In this document: positions 8,310 through 16,311 of the stretch, one piece after another
Layout of the letters: the number at the start of each line of letters is the position of its first letter
How positions within the stretch are numbered: position 1 is the stretch's first letter
DNA from: Pedobacter kyungheensis
Lineage (GTDB): Bacteria; Bacteroidota; Bacteroidia; Sphingobacteriales; Sphingobacteriaceae
NCBI RefSeq assembly: GCF_000812965.1
Contig: NZ_JSYN01000016.1
Coordinates: 62,001-126,000, forward strand
Direction: 5' to 3'
Length of the DNA: 64,000 nucleotides
Notes under the pieces: model-generated
Database searches by the model: none
The model's input: the letters and a program-made list of their open reading frames with translations, nothing else
What the model was told of the DNA's origin: nothing
Made by a program: the position numbers and the translations under genes

Positions 8310-9191
8310 ATGTTCAGTTATAATTCACCCATGCTTAGAGACGACGCTTTAAAAGGTAAAACCATTGTAATTACCGGTGGCGGTACAGGGCTTGGTAAAG
8401 CCATGGGCGTTTATTTCCTAAAATTAGGGGCTAATTTGGTCATCACCAGTCGTAAACAGGAGGTGTTGCAAAAAACAGCCGATGAGATGGAGGAGAAAAC
8501 AGGAGGCAAAGTATTGGCAGTAGCTTGCGATGTTCGGGAGATTGCTCAGGTAGAGAATGTACTGGCCAAAACAATCGAAAGATTTGGTTCGGTTGATGTG
8601 TTGCTAAACAATGCTGCGGGTAATTTTATTTCACCTACCGAACGCTTGTCGGCCAATGCCTTTTCTTCCATTATCGATATTGTTTTAAAAGGAACAGTTA
8701 ACTGTACGCTTACCTTTGGCAAACATTGGATTGCCGCAAACCAACCCGCTACAGTGCTGAATATTGTTACCACCTATGCTTTTACAGGCTCGGCCTATGT
8801 GGTGCCATCGGCCTGTGCAAAGGGTGGGGTTTTAGCTTTAACCCGTTCGTTAGCGGTAGAGTGGGGCAAGTACGGTATCCGTACCAACGCCATTGCCCCC
8901 GGACCATTCCCAACCAAAGGTGCCTGGGAGCGTTTGTTGCCCGGCGATTTGGCTAAAAAATTCGATTTTAAAAACCGTGTGCCGCTAAAAAGGGTAGGCG
9001 ATCATCAGGAACTGGCCAATCTGGCTGCCTTTCTGGTGAGCGATTTTTCAGGCTATATTAATGGCGAAGTAATTACCATTGATGGCGGTGAATGGCTGCA
9101 AGGGGCAGGGCAGATGAATGGTTTAGAAGCCATCCCGAACGAAATGTGGGATATGCTCGAGCAAATGACCAGAAACGCTAAGGGAAGCTAA
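8310..9191 (+). CDS. SDR oxidoreductase, 2,4-dienoyl-CoA reductase-like
   Basis: A 293-residue short-chain dehydrogenase. The nucleotide-binding motif TGGGTGLG is at 22-29 and NNAAG at about 99-103. The active-site region reads TGSAYVVPSACAKGG instead of the classical YxxxK serine-tyrosine arrangement. This matches the layout of mitochondrial and peroxisomal 2,4-dienoyl-CoA reductases, which reduce dienoyl-CoA during unsaturated fatty-acid oxidation. A second ATG at codon 8 is an alternative start. The neighbouring enoyl-CoA hydratase-like gene supports an acyl-CoA role. Confidence 0.88.
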   Translation: MFSYNSPMLRDDALKGKTIVITGGGTGLGKAMGVYFLKLGANLVITSRKQEVLQKTADEMEEKTGGKVLAVACDVREIAQVENVLAKTIERFGSVDVLLNNAAGNFISPTERLSANAFSSIIDIVLKGTVNCTLTFGKHWIAANQPATVLNIVTTYAFTGSAYVVPSACAKGGVLALTRSLAVEWGKYGIRTNAIAPGPFPTKGAWERLLPGDLAKKFDFKNRVPLKRVGDHQELANLAAFLVSDFSGYINGEVITIDGGEWLQGAGQMNGLEAIPNEMWDMLEQMTRNAKGS

Positions 9192-9200
9192 GTAATTATT

Positions 9201-9328
9201 GTAATGTTTAAAAGTTGGAATGTTTTAAAGTTTAACCCCAACATTACAACTTTTTAACCTTGTAACTTTCCAACCTTAGCATGTTTTAAGATTCCTGCCA
9301 ACATTCTAACCTGCAACCTTTCAACTGC
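9201..9328. repeat. Inverted octamer array upstream of purD
   Basis: Four phased units of NNAANGTT (9201-9232) are followed, after 7 bases, by five phased units of its reverse complement AACNTTNN (9240-9279). After a 20-base interruption come four more AAC-starting units, two of them shortened to 6-7 nt (9300-9328). The whole spacer before purD is built from this one octamer in two orientations, so it could fold back on itself. Confidence 0.75.
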
Positions 9329-9359
9329 TTTTTGAACATTCAAAATTCCAACAAAATCC

Positions 9360-9367
9360 TATCTTTG
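9360..9367 (+). promoter_or_regulatory. -7 box for purD, possible leaderless start
   Basis: TATCTTTG fits TAnnTTTG and ends six bases before the purD ATG. Transcription would start at or just before the start codon, giving a leaderless or nearly leaderless mRNA. A TTTG lies 25 bases upstream, longer than the common -33 spacing. Confidence 0.45.
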
Positions 9368-9373
9368 CCCTAT

Positions 9374-10645
9374 ATGAATATCTTACTTTTAGGTTCAGGC
9401 GGCAGAGAAAGTGCATTTGCCTGGAAAATGAGCCAGTCTTCGCACTGCGATAAATTAATTATTGCGCCAGGAAACGGTGGTACAGGTGCTTATGGTACCA
9501 ATATCAACATCAATGTAAACGATTTTGATGCCATTAAAAAAGTAGTTCTTGCCGAAAAGATTGAACTGGTTGTGGTAGGCCCCGAAGAACCTTTGGTAAA
9601 TGGTATTCACGATTTTTTCCTTGCCGATCAGGCGCTTGTGCACATTCCCGTTATCGGACCGAAAAAAGAAGGTGCAATTTTAGAGGGAAGTAAAGATTTT
9701 TCTAAACAGTTTATGGAGCGCCATGGTATTCCAACCGCGGCATCAAAATCTTTCACCCCCGAAACCTTAGAAGATGGTTTGGCTTATTTGCAAAATCATG
9801 CTTTGCCGGTTGTTTTAAAGGCCGATGGATTAGCTGCAGGTAAAGGTGTATTAATCTGTACCGAAACCGTTGAGGCACAGGAAGAATTGAAACTGATGCT
9901 GGGCGGTAAATTTGGTGCAGCAGGGGCAACGGTTGTGATCGAAGAATTTTTAAGCGGAATTGAGCTTTCTGTATTCATTTTAACCGATGGCGAAAATTAC
10001 ATCACCCTTCCATCAGCGAAAGATTACAAAAGAATTGGTCAGGGCGATACCGGTTTAAATACTGGCGGTATGGGCTCGGTTTCTCCGGTTCCCTTCGCAA
10101 CACCAGAATTTTTGGCCAAAGTAGAAGAACGCATTATTAAGCCAACAGTAGAGGGCTTGAAAAAAGATAATATCGATTATACAGGCTTTATTTTCTTTGG
10201 TTTAATCAAAGTTGGCGAAGATCCTTATGTAATCGAATACAACGCACGTATGGGCGATCCGGAAACAGAAAGTGTTATTCCACGTATTGAAAATGATTTG
10301 GTAGAATTATTTATGGCCAGTGCTAACAAACAGTTAAATCAGGTTAATCTGGTTATTTCTGAGCAAACGGCTGCTACTGTAATGATTGTTGCTGGTGGGT
10401 ATCCGGGCGAATACTTAAAAGGTAAAGCCATTACCGGTATCGAAAATTTGCGTCACTCTAACGCTTTCCATGCCGGAACGCTTTTAGAAAACGATGTGGT
10501 TAAAACCAATGGCGGCCGCGTAATTGCCATTACCAGCTTGCAAAAAGATTTGTTTACCGCATTACAATCGGCCACAGCCGATGCCGGAAGAATTTACTTT
10601 GATGGAAAATATTTCAGAGAAGATATTGGCTTTGATTTAGTTTAG
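9374..10645 (+). CDS. purD: Phosphoribosylamine-glycine ligase
   Basis: ATP-grasp enzyme making glycinamide ribonucleotide, step two of purine synthesis. The family N-terminus MNILLLGSGGRESA starts at 9374. An upstream in-frame ATG at 9332 lies inside the repeat array and would add 14 unrelated residues, so it is rejected. The ATP-grasp core includes KADGLAAGKGV (about 146-156), NTGGMGSVSP and the metal-binding EYNARMGDPET. At 423 residues the length is typical. It stands alone here, apart from other pur genes. A strong hairpin follows at 10711-10748. Confidence 0.95.
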   Translation: MNILLLGSGGRESAFAWKMSQSSHCDKLIIAPGNGGTGAYGTNININVNDFDAIKKVVLAEKIELVVVGPEEPLVNGIHDFFLADQALVHIPVIGPKKEGAILEGSKDFSKQFMERHGIPTAASKSFTPETLEDGLAYLQNHALPVVLKADGLAAGKGVLICTETVEAQEELKLMLGGKFGAAGATVVIEEFLSGIELSVFILTDGENYITLPSAKDYKRIGQGDTGLNTGGMGSVSPVPFATPEFLAKVEERIIKPTVEGLKKDNIDYTGFIFFGLIKVGEDPYVIEYNARMGDPETESVIPRIENDLVELFMASANKQLNQVNLVISEQTAATVMIVAGGYPGEYLKGKAITGIENLRHSNAFHAGTLLENDVVKTNGGRVIAITSLQKDLFTALQSATADAGRIYFDGKYFREDIGFDLV

Positions 10646-10710
10646 TGATCGTCACCCTGAATTTAGGGTCTTTTCTATAAAGAAAGCCCAATATTTTTGG
10701 TGTATATAAA

Positions 10711-10748
10711 AATAAACCCGCAGATTTTAATTTATCTGCGGGTTTATT
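10711..10748. terminator. 15-bp stem terminator after purD
   Basis: Perfect inverted repeat AATAAACCCGCAGAT / ATCTGCGGGTTTATT with an 8-base loop. Its base is AT-rich on both sides, so it could work in either direction; it most plausibly ends purD. Confidence 0.7.
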
Positions 10749-10760
10749 TCTTTATTTTAC

Positions 10761-10798
10761 GTCATGCTGATCCGATAGCTATCGGATTTATTTCAGCA
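10761..10798. repeat. Dispersed hairpin element with CCGATAGCTATCGG core
   Basis: TGCTGA and TTTCAGCA arms flank the perfect palindrome TCCGATAGCTATCGGA. The same palindromic core lies inside the larger element at 17624-17728, so the two probably belong to one dispersed repeat family. Confidence 0.6.
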
Positions 10799-10817
10799 CC
10801 TCTGATACAAATAATCT

Positions 10818-10970
10818 TTACTTCGATTTATTTCCCGGTAACTCCTGAAGTTTAGCCTGAAATGCCTGTTCTTAATCCTGCAGCTACAATTTTGCCATTC
10901 GGATCGATCAAAAAGTTAGCGGGATAGTTGAATGCCATACACTTAGGCTATTTCGTTGCTCAATCTTCAC
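10818..10970 (-). pseudogene. Decayed 3' end of a TlpA-family thioredoxin gene
   Basis: About 150 bases align by eye at roughly 80% identity with the last 150 bases of the intact TlpA-family gene at 12846-14000, in the same orientation and starting at the same TTA (stop) triplet. A two-base deletion near 10870 and further changes near 10930 break the frame, and nothing matching the rest of the gene is found upstream. It is a remnant of a second copy, left on the far side of the S41 peptidase gene. The CxxC-containing part is gone. Confidence 0.85.
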
Positions 10971-11313
10971 ATTTTTGTGGCAAAAAAATCATCTTTTAAA
11001 TTTCTGTAAAAACAGATAAGGCAATTTAGTTGCATTTGAGGCGTTAGATAGTAATTTTGTTATTTAATTGAATTAAAATTGGTTAAGAAATTATGCGGCA
11101 ATCGTACTGAACGGCTTTTTAGCCAGTTGCAAAATAACCGTGCTCAGTGCAGTATCGAAGAACAAGCAGATGCAAAAAGCGCCTGAAAAGCCCATTTACC
11201 GATGTTATTTTTCCATACTGAGAACATTTTCTGACTAAAGTCACCCCGATTTGATAAAGAAATAAAAAAAGAGATTGTATGCTTATCTTAAATCCTAAAA
11301 TAAATGTGTTATC

Positions 11314-12708
11314 ATGACTAATCCTGAAATTAAGAAAGGTAAAGGCCTAATGCTCTTTTGCGTATTTATGCTCGCCAATACCTTGCTACTGTCTGCGCAA
11401 ACAGTAACCAAACAGTATGTAGACACTATTGTACACCGCTTGTCGGACCAATTGGAAGCGCACTATCCTTTTCCCGAAATCTCGGCCCGCTATAAGCAAA
11501 AGTTGCTGGCCCGCCTGCAAGAAGGGGCGTACCACAACCTTTTGGAAGAGCAACTGGCTAAGCAGCTAACCACCGACCTTAATGCCGTGCATAAGGACAG
11601 GCACCTGAATATTATAAGAGATAGCCTGGCTTACAGAGCAGCTATAACGCCAGCTTCGGCATCACCAGATAAGCAGCCGACTGAAGAGCCGGCTTACGAG
11701 GGTAATTACGGTTTCGATAAAGTAGAAATAGATCATTTTCTTTCTACTGCTTACATAAGCGTACCGGGGCCCTGGCATGCTGTGCCCGAAGCCTTTGCTG
11801 CTGCAACCGCTGCCATGAACCTGGCTACCGGTAGCAAGCACATCATTATCGACATTCGCCGCAACGGAGGCGGTTCGGGCGCTATGGGGCGCTATCTGGC
11901 ATCTTATTTTTATGCTACAGGCAATGAGCAATATTACCTGTATGGGTTTCATAAGGATAAAAGCCAGGACGAGCAGGAATGGACTTTGCCTTTTGTACCA
12001 GGCAAAACTGCACCCGATGCAAAACTGTATATACTAACCGGCCGCAATACCGGTTCTGCTGCCGAAGGTTTTGCATTTGCCATGCAGCGGCTGAAACGGG
12101 GCGTTGTTATTGGCGATACCACTGCCGGCGCTGGCATAGCAGGCAGCTATGTTCCGCTGCAATGCAACCTTATGCTTTTTTTACCCGTAAAAATGATTGT
12201 AGCACCACATACTACAAAAGGTTGGGAAGGAGATGGTGTAATTCCTGATACTGCTACAGGCAAGCAGGATGCCTGGCTCCGTACCCGGAAAATCATTATA
12301 CAGGATCTTTTAAAAAATGAAAAGGATGAACAAAGAAAGGAAATGCTTACCTGGCGATTAGAAGATTTTTTAATAGGTGACACCAAGCCTATTGATTGGG
12401 CCCGCTACAATCGGCTGCCTTTCCAATATTCCGAAAAAATATCTATCCGTAAAAAAGATGGTTTGTTGTGGTATGGTATTGCCGAAAAGAATAAAACCAC
12501 TAATTATTACCAGATGCAGGAGATAAAACCTGATGTTTTGGTAATTAAAGACCTGCTTCCGGAATGGGGCGCCAATGCCGCCCGTTTGTATATTAACCGC
12601 GATACCAGGGGCAATATTGTAGGGATTACCCGAAAAACGTACCTGAGGCAAGAGGACAATAAAATTGTTACCGGCAGCAGTCTCTCCCGTTCGGCGAAGC
12701 AGCCATAG
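11314..12708 (+). CDS. S41 family (C-terminal processing type) peptidase
   Basis: A 464-residue exported serine peptidase with a signal peptide at about 11-29. An N-terminal helical region (33-110) resembles the S41 N-terminal domain. The catalytic domain has DIRRNGGGSG at 180-189 and the nucleophile segment LTGRNTGSAAEGF at 241-253 (Ser248). No PDZ domain is apparent, unlike classical Tsp/CtpA. A 100-residue C-terminal beta-rich tail follows. It sits between a decayed and an intact copy of a TlpA gene and reads somewhat richer in GC-ending codons than its neighbours, so later insertion is possible. The substrate is unknown. Confidence 0.85.
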   Translation: MTNPEIKKGKGLMLFCVFMLANTLLLSAQTVTKQYVDTIVHRLSDQLEAHYPFPEISARYKQKLLARLQEGAYHNLLEEQLAKQLTTDLNAVHKDRHLNIIRDSLAYRAAITPASASPDKQPTEEPAYEGNYGFDKVEIDHFLSTAYISVPGPWHAVPEAFAAATAAMNLATGSKHIIIDIRRNGGGSGAMGRYLASYFYATGNEQYYLYGFHKDKSQDEQEWTLPFVPGKTAPDAKLYILTGRNTGSAAEGFAFAMQRLKRGVVIGDTTAGAGIAGSYVPLQCNLMLFLPVKMIVAPHTTKGWEGDGVIPDTATGKQDAWLRTRKIIIQDLLKNEKDEQRKEMLTWRLEDFLIGDTKPIDWARYNRLPFQYSEKISIRKKDGLLWYGIAEKNKTTNYYQMQEIKPDVLVIKDLLPEWGANAARLYINRDTRGNIVGITRKTYLRQEDNKIVTGSSLSRSAKQP

Positions 12709-12752
12709 GCCAGGCACAGTTTTAATGCTGCTGCCGTCACACTCAAAAAAAT

Positions 12753-12785
12753 AGCCCCAACCTTCATCCGGTTGGGGCTTTATCT
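12753..12785. terminator. Terminator between S41 peptidase and TlpA gene
   Basis: Stem AGCCCCAACC / GGTTGGGGCT with a 7-base loop. It is followed by a T-rich run on the plus strand and preceded by an A-run, so it can serve both convergent genes. Confidence 0.8.
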
Positions 12786-12845
12786 TTTATACTTCTGGTC
12801 TACACAAAAATGTGCCTGCCGGAAGCTGATTTAACAAATGAAGCA

Positions 12846-14000
12846 TTACTTCGATTTATTTCCCAGTAATTCCTGAAGTTTATCCTGTAATGCCTGCTCT
12901 CTTAATCCTTTAGCAACAATTTTTCCATTCGGATCAATTAAAAAGTTAGCCGGGATAGATTGGATACCGTACATTTTAGCCACTTCGTTGCTCCATCCTT
13001 TTAAGTCAGATACATGTGTCCAGGTTAACTGATCAGCTTCTACTGCTTTTAACCAGGCTTCTTTAGTGGTTCTGGTGTTTCCGCCATCTAAAGAAACGCC
13101 CAATACGGTAAAGCCTTTATCTTTAAATTTATTGTAAGCTACTACTACATTCGGGTTTTCCTGACGGCAAGGACCGCACCATGAAGCCCAAAAATCAACC
13201 AATACGTATTTACCTTTAAAATCAGATAGTTTTACCGGTTTACCGTCAGCATCGTTTTGGGTAAAATCCATAGCTGTTGCACCAATAGCTGTTTTTCTGC
13301 CTGCTTCAAAAATACCGGCAATTCTTTTACCGGTTGTTGTAGCTTTTAAATCGGCAGATAAACCTGTAAAAGCTTTTTCCGCTGCCTGAACCTGGTCAGG
13401 ATCTGAAGCCAGCTGGCTAAGTGCGGTTAAGCTGATATACGATTTTGGGTTATTGTTTGCATAAGATAGTAAGATTGGTGTTAAAGCCGCAGTAGCTTTC
13501 TCATAACGGCTCATGGCTTCCTCTCTGTTTTTTGGATCTTTTTGTTGCTCAGGCGTAAGCTTCGCATATCCTGTATTAATTGCGTTAATCTCATCATCAA
13601 CTGATTTGGTTAAGGCTTTTAATTTTTTATTGTCGTCGTTAATTACCGAACCGGTAATGGCGGCTGTTTTAATCGAATCGGTACCGGTTAGCTTAATGGT
13701 TCCTGGTTCAACAAAGAAAGGGGTAAAATCCAATACTTCACCTTTGGCTGGACGATTGACAAATGGATTTTTATTGAGGAATAAGTTACCCGCAGAAGGT
13801 TCTGTTAATGTGCCTTTAAAGGCGAAAGTTCCGTTGGCTACTGTGGTAGAGTCGGTAACAGATTTGTCGCCAGCGCGGTAAACCAGGTAAATTTTATCTC
13901 CGGCTTTCAGGCCTTTAATATTCCCTTCGATGGTAAATGGCTTTTGAGCCAATGCTGCCAGGGGCAATAAAGCCATAGCAGATAATACTAATTTTTTCAT
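12846..14000 (-). CDS. TlpA/ResA-like thioredoxin protein with N-terminal DUF4369-like domain
   Basis: A 384-residue exported protein with a signal peptide at 1-19. An N-terminal beta domain (about 20-115, DUF4369-like) is followed by a helical linker and a thioredoxin domain from about 240. The redox motif WASWCGPC has Cys275 and Cys278. Such proteins reduce disulfides in periplasmic partners, for example in cytochrome c maturation. The start has a -7 box TATATTTG at 14021-14028, leaving a leader of about 15 bases. A partial second copy of its 3' end remains at 10818-10970. Confidence 0.9.
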   Translation of the reverse strand: MKKLVLSAMALLPLAALAQKPFTIEGNIKGLKAGDKIYLVYRAGDKSVTDSTTVANGTFAFKGTLTEPSAGNLFLNKNPFVNRPAKGEVLDFTPFFVEPGTIKLTGTDSIKTAAITGSVINDDNKKLKALTKSVDDEINAINTGYAKLTPEQQKDPKNREEAMSRYEKATAALTPILLSYANNNPKSYISLTALSQLASDPDQVQAAEKAFTGLSADLKATTTGKRIAGIFEAGRKTAIGATAMDFTQNDADGKPVKLSDFKGKYVLVDFWASWCGPCRQENPNVVVAYNKFKDKGFTVLGVSLDGGNTRTTKEAWLKAVEADQLTWTHVSDLKGWSNEVAKMYGIQSIPANFLIDPNGKIVAKGLREQALQDKLQELLGNKSK

Positions 14001-14020
14001 GTGGTCAGTTAATCGTTTTT

Positions 14021-14028
14021 CAAATATA
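14021..14028 (-). promoter_or_regulatory. -7 box for the TlpA-family gene
   Basis: TATATTTG on the minus strand fits TAnnTTTG and lies about 20 bases before the ATG. No clear -33 element is seen at the expected distance. Confidence 0.35.
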
Positions 14029-14095
14029 GCTATATGTAGGCCTAAAATGTAATGGGCTGTGTAAAATTATATTAGCTAATTTCAGGAAAAGCCAA

Positions 14096-15277
14096 TTAGT
14101 TTAATTTCTGATACGTACGCCACCACAAATCGGGCATTTCACCATTAACCGCAGTTTGGTAATCATCATACCGGCAAGGCACTAAATGGTAGCGTTCATT
14201 TTTAGATTGGCCCGATGGATAAGGCACCTGCATCCACCAGCGATCTGATTTTTTACTTTTAACAAAGGTCATTTCGCCCGAGCCATCTTTCAAACTCGTA
14301 CGGTAAATAATAAACTGCGATTTTGGCGTAAGCGGAAAATCTTTTTTGCGGGCATAAAACCCATCAACAAAATACCAAACCATTTGAGCCAGTAAAAAAG
14401 CAGTTTGTCCGTTGTTGTCGTAAGCAGGATTAAATTCGTAAAAACCAATTGAGGTTAATTTATCGTTCATACCCGCATAGCGCGCCAGCCTGCAGGCTTC
14501 TTCGCCATCAAAACCATTTGGGGTAGTGTTGGCATTTGCTGCAGCATCGGCCGACCGGATCGCACCCATATCAAAACTGATCATGTTTGCATTGCGTATA
14601 ATCGGTTCCGTTAAGGTAATATCCTGCGCAAATTCGCCCAGGCGGTGTACATCAAAATAAAGTTTATCCATTACACTCAAGCTCTCCTGATTTACAAAAT
14701 AGGTTTGGTAACCCACATTGCTAAAGTTGAAGAGGTAGTTAGGCTGATGCAAAAAGATTTTGTTTAAGTAACAGTCAGAACGGGTGGCAATGCCCTCAGT
14801 ATCATCATCGCCAATGTCAAACTGATTGTCGATAATAACCAGGTCTACCTTTTGTTCAAGATCTTCGTAGCCTAAATATTGCGCATAGGTTAAATCCTGT
14901 CCACCACCGATGATGATCGGAATGATATTCATTTTAATCAGTTCAGCAACCACCATTTTGATTGCGATGTAAGTATCGGCAATGGTTGCGCCATGTTTAA
15001 TATTGCCTAAATCAACAATGCGGCTGGTAAAAGCTCCTTCGTTTAAGCGATAAAATTTCTCCCTGAAATAATCGGGAGCGAGGGCAGTACCTTCGTTGTT
15101 TACCGCGCCACGACCATCGAGCACGCCAAAAATGGCTAAATCGTAGGTGTTCTCCTCAAAATCGGGGAACGATTCGGTATAAATTTGCGCTTTTAAACCC
15201 AACTGACTTGTAAAAAATCCTTGTTTTGGTGTAAAACTATCGGCGTTTATGGGCGAAAAGAAATCCGTTAATGACAT
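14096..15277 (-). CDS. Arginase/formimidoylglutamase-fold protein lacking canonical metal ligands
   Basis: A 393-residue protein whose overall order of segments matches the ureohydrolase (arginase) fold. The metal-binding motifs are replaced. GGDHS becomes GGGQD (124-128). DAHxD becomes DNQFD (150-154). The late SFDxDxxDP motif becomes SFDMGAIRS (234-242). Only scattered acidic residues remain, so a binuclear Mn site like arginase's is unlikely. It is often annotated as formimidoylglutamase in Bacteroidota, but no histidine-degradation genes are nearby. A non-catalytic or altered function is inferred. It is divergent from the epimerase gene across a 71-base gap. Confidence 0.75.
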   Translation of the reverse strand: MSLTDFFSPINADSFTPKQGFFTSQLGLKAQIYTESFPDFEENTYDLAIFGVLDGRGAVNNEGTALAPDYFREKFYRLNEGAFTSRIVDLGNIKHGATIADTYIAIKMVVAELIKMNIIPIIIGGGQDLTYAQYLGYEDLEQKVDLVIIDNQFDIGDDDTEGIATRSDCYLNKIFLHQPNYLFNFSNVGYQTYFVNQESLSVMDKLYFDVHRLGEFAQDITLTEPIIRNANMISFDMGAIRSADAAANANTTPNGFDGEEACRLARYAGMNDKLTSIGFYEFNPAYDNNGQTAFLLAQMVWYFVDGFYARKKDFPLTPKSQFIIYRTSLKDGSGEMTFVKSKKSDRWWMQVPYPSGQSKNERYHLVPCRYDDYQTAVNGEMPDLWWRTYQKLN

Positions 15278-15348
15278 ATATTTAAAACTCTCGGCTCAAA
15301 TATCTATTTTTGAATGCGTATTTCCACATATAGCTCGAAAAAAATAAA

Positions 15349-16311
15349 ATGATACTGGTAACCGGAGGCACGGGATTTTTAGGATCGGAACTGATTAAGC
15401 AATTAACCAATAAAGGTTTACCTGTTCGGGCATTAAAGCGGGCGCAATCTAAAATACCGGCTTTAATTAGCAATAATCCGTTAATCGAGTGGTTTGAGGC
15501 TGATATTAATGAAACTGCAGCACTCGAGGATGCCTTTATCGGGGTTACCCAGGTTTACCACTGTGCTGCATTTGTCTCTTTAAATTCAAAGCATAAGAAG
15601 CAGCTTTTTCATGTCAATATTGATGGCACTTCAAATATTGTAAACCTTTGTGCCGAAAATAACTGTCGCTTGTTGCATGTAAGCTCCATTGCGGCGCTGG
15701 GCAATGCCAAGAAAAACAGCAAAATAACCGAAAAGGATTTTTGGGAATACGACGCTCAGGCGCATGCCTATGGCCTGTCTAAATACGAAGGCGAAATGGA
15801 AGTTTGGCGGGGCATTACCGAAGGGCTTGATGCTGTAATCGTTAATCCTTCTGTTATTATTGGTAAAAACGCAGGTTTCGAAGGAAGCGGCGCTATTTTC
15901 AAACTGGTAAAAGATGGTTTTGCTTTTTATACCGATGGTGCTTCGGGTTTTGTTGATGTGGAAGATGTTGCCAAAGCGATGATTTTATTGATGGATGCCG
16001 AAGTTTCTGGCGAACGTTATATTATTTCGGCTGATGATTATCACTACAAAGATCTTTTTACCGATATAGCCAAAGGTTTTTCGGTTAAAGCACCTACCAA
16101 AGAAGCTAAACCCTGGATGCTGGGATTGGCCTGGCGGGCACTCAAACTGGTTTCTCTTTTTACCGGCAAGCAGCCTTCAATCACTAAAGACACGGCCAAA
16201 AGCAGTGTAACATTAAGTTATTACAGCAATAATAAGATTATAGCGGAAACTGGTATTACGTTTAAACCGGTAGCGCAAAGCATACAGGAAATTACCCAAC
16301 ACTTAAAATAA
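15349..16311 (+). CDS. NAD-dependent epimerase/dehydratase family protein
   Basis: A 320-residue extended SDR. The Rossmann motif TGGTGFLG is at about 5-12. The catalytic YGLSK (Tyr-x-x-x-Lys) lies near 143-147, preceded by HVSSIAA. It resembles the dihydroflavonol reductase/sugar epimerase branch; the exact substrate is not clear. The stop codon overlaps the start of the SerB hybrid gene by one base (TAATG), so the two are translationally coupled. Confidence 0.85.
   Translation: MILVTGGTGFLGSELIKQLTNKGLPVRALKRAQSKIPALISNNPLIEWFEADINETAALEDAFIGVTQVYHCAAFVSLNSKHKKQLFHVNIDGTSNIVNLCAENNCRLLHVSSIAALGNAKKNSKITEKDFWEYDAQAHAYGLSKYEGEMEVWRGITEGLDAVIVNPSVIIGKNAGFEGSGAIFKLVKDGFAFYTDGASGFVDVEDVAKAMILLMDAEVSGERYIISADDYHYKDLFTDIAKGFSVKAPTKEAKPWMLGLAWRALKLVSLFTGKQPSITKDTAKSSVTLSYYSNNKIIAETGITFKPVAQSIQEITQHLK

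Larger units (their letters stand above)
10646..11313. other. 668-base gap with repeats, a pseudogene and a possible promoter
   Basis: This gap holds a CACCCTGAATTTAGGGT mini-palindrome (near 10657), a 15-bp stem terminator (10711-10748), a GTCATGCTGA...TTTCAGCA dispersed hairpin (10761-10798) and a decayed TlpA fragment (10818-10970). A candidate promoter pairs TTG at 11030-11032 with TAATTTTG at 11052-11059 (19-base spacing). A minus-strand 34-codon reading frame at 11091-11195 has no recognisable homology and may be debris from the same decay. Confidence 0.5.

Noticed and set aside
11091..11195. 34-codon minus-strand frame before the S41 gene
   Set aside because: No recognisable homology, start context or conservation evidence; more likely debris in a decayed region.
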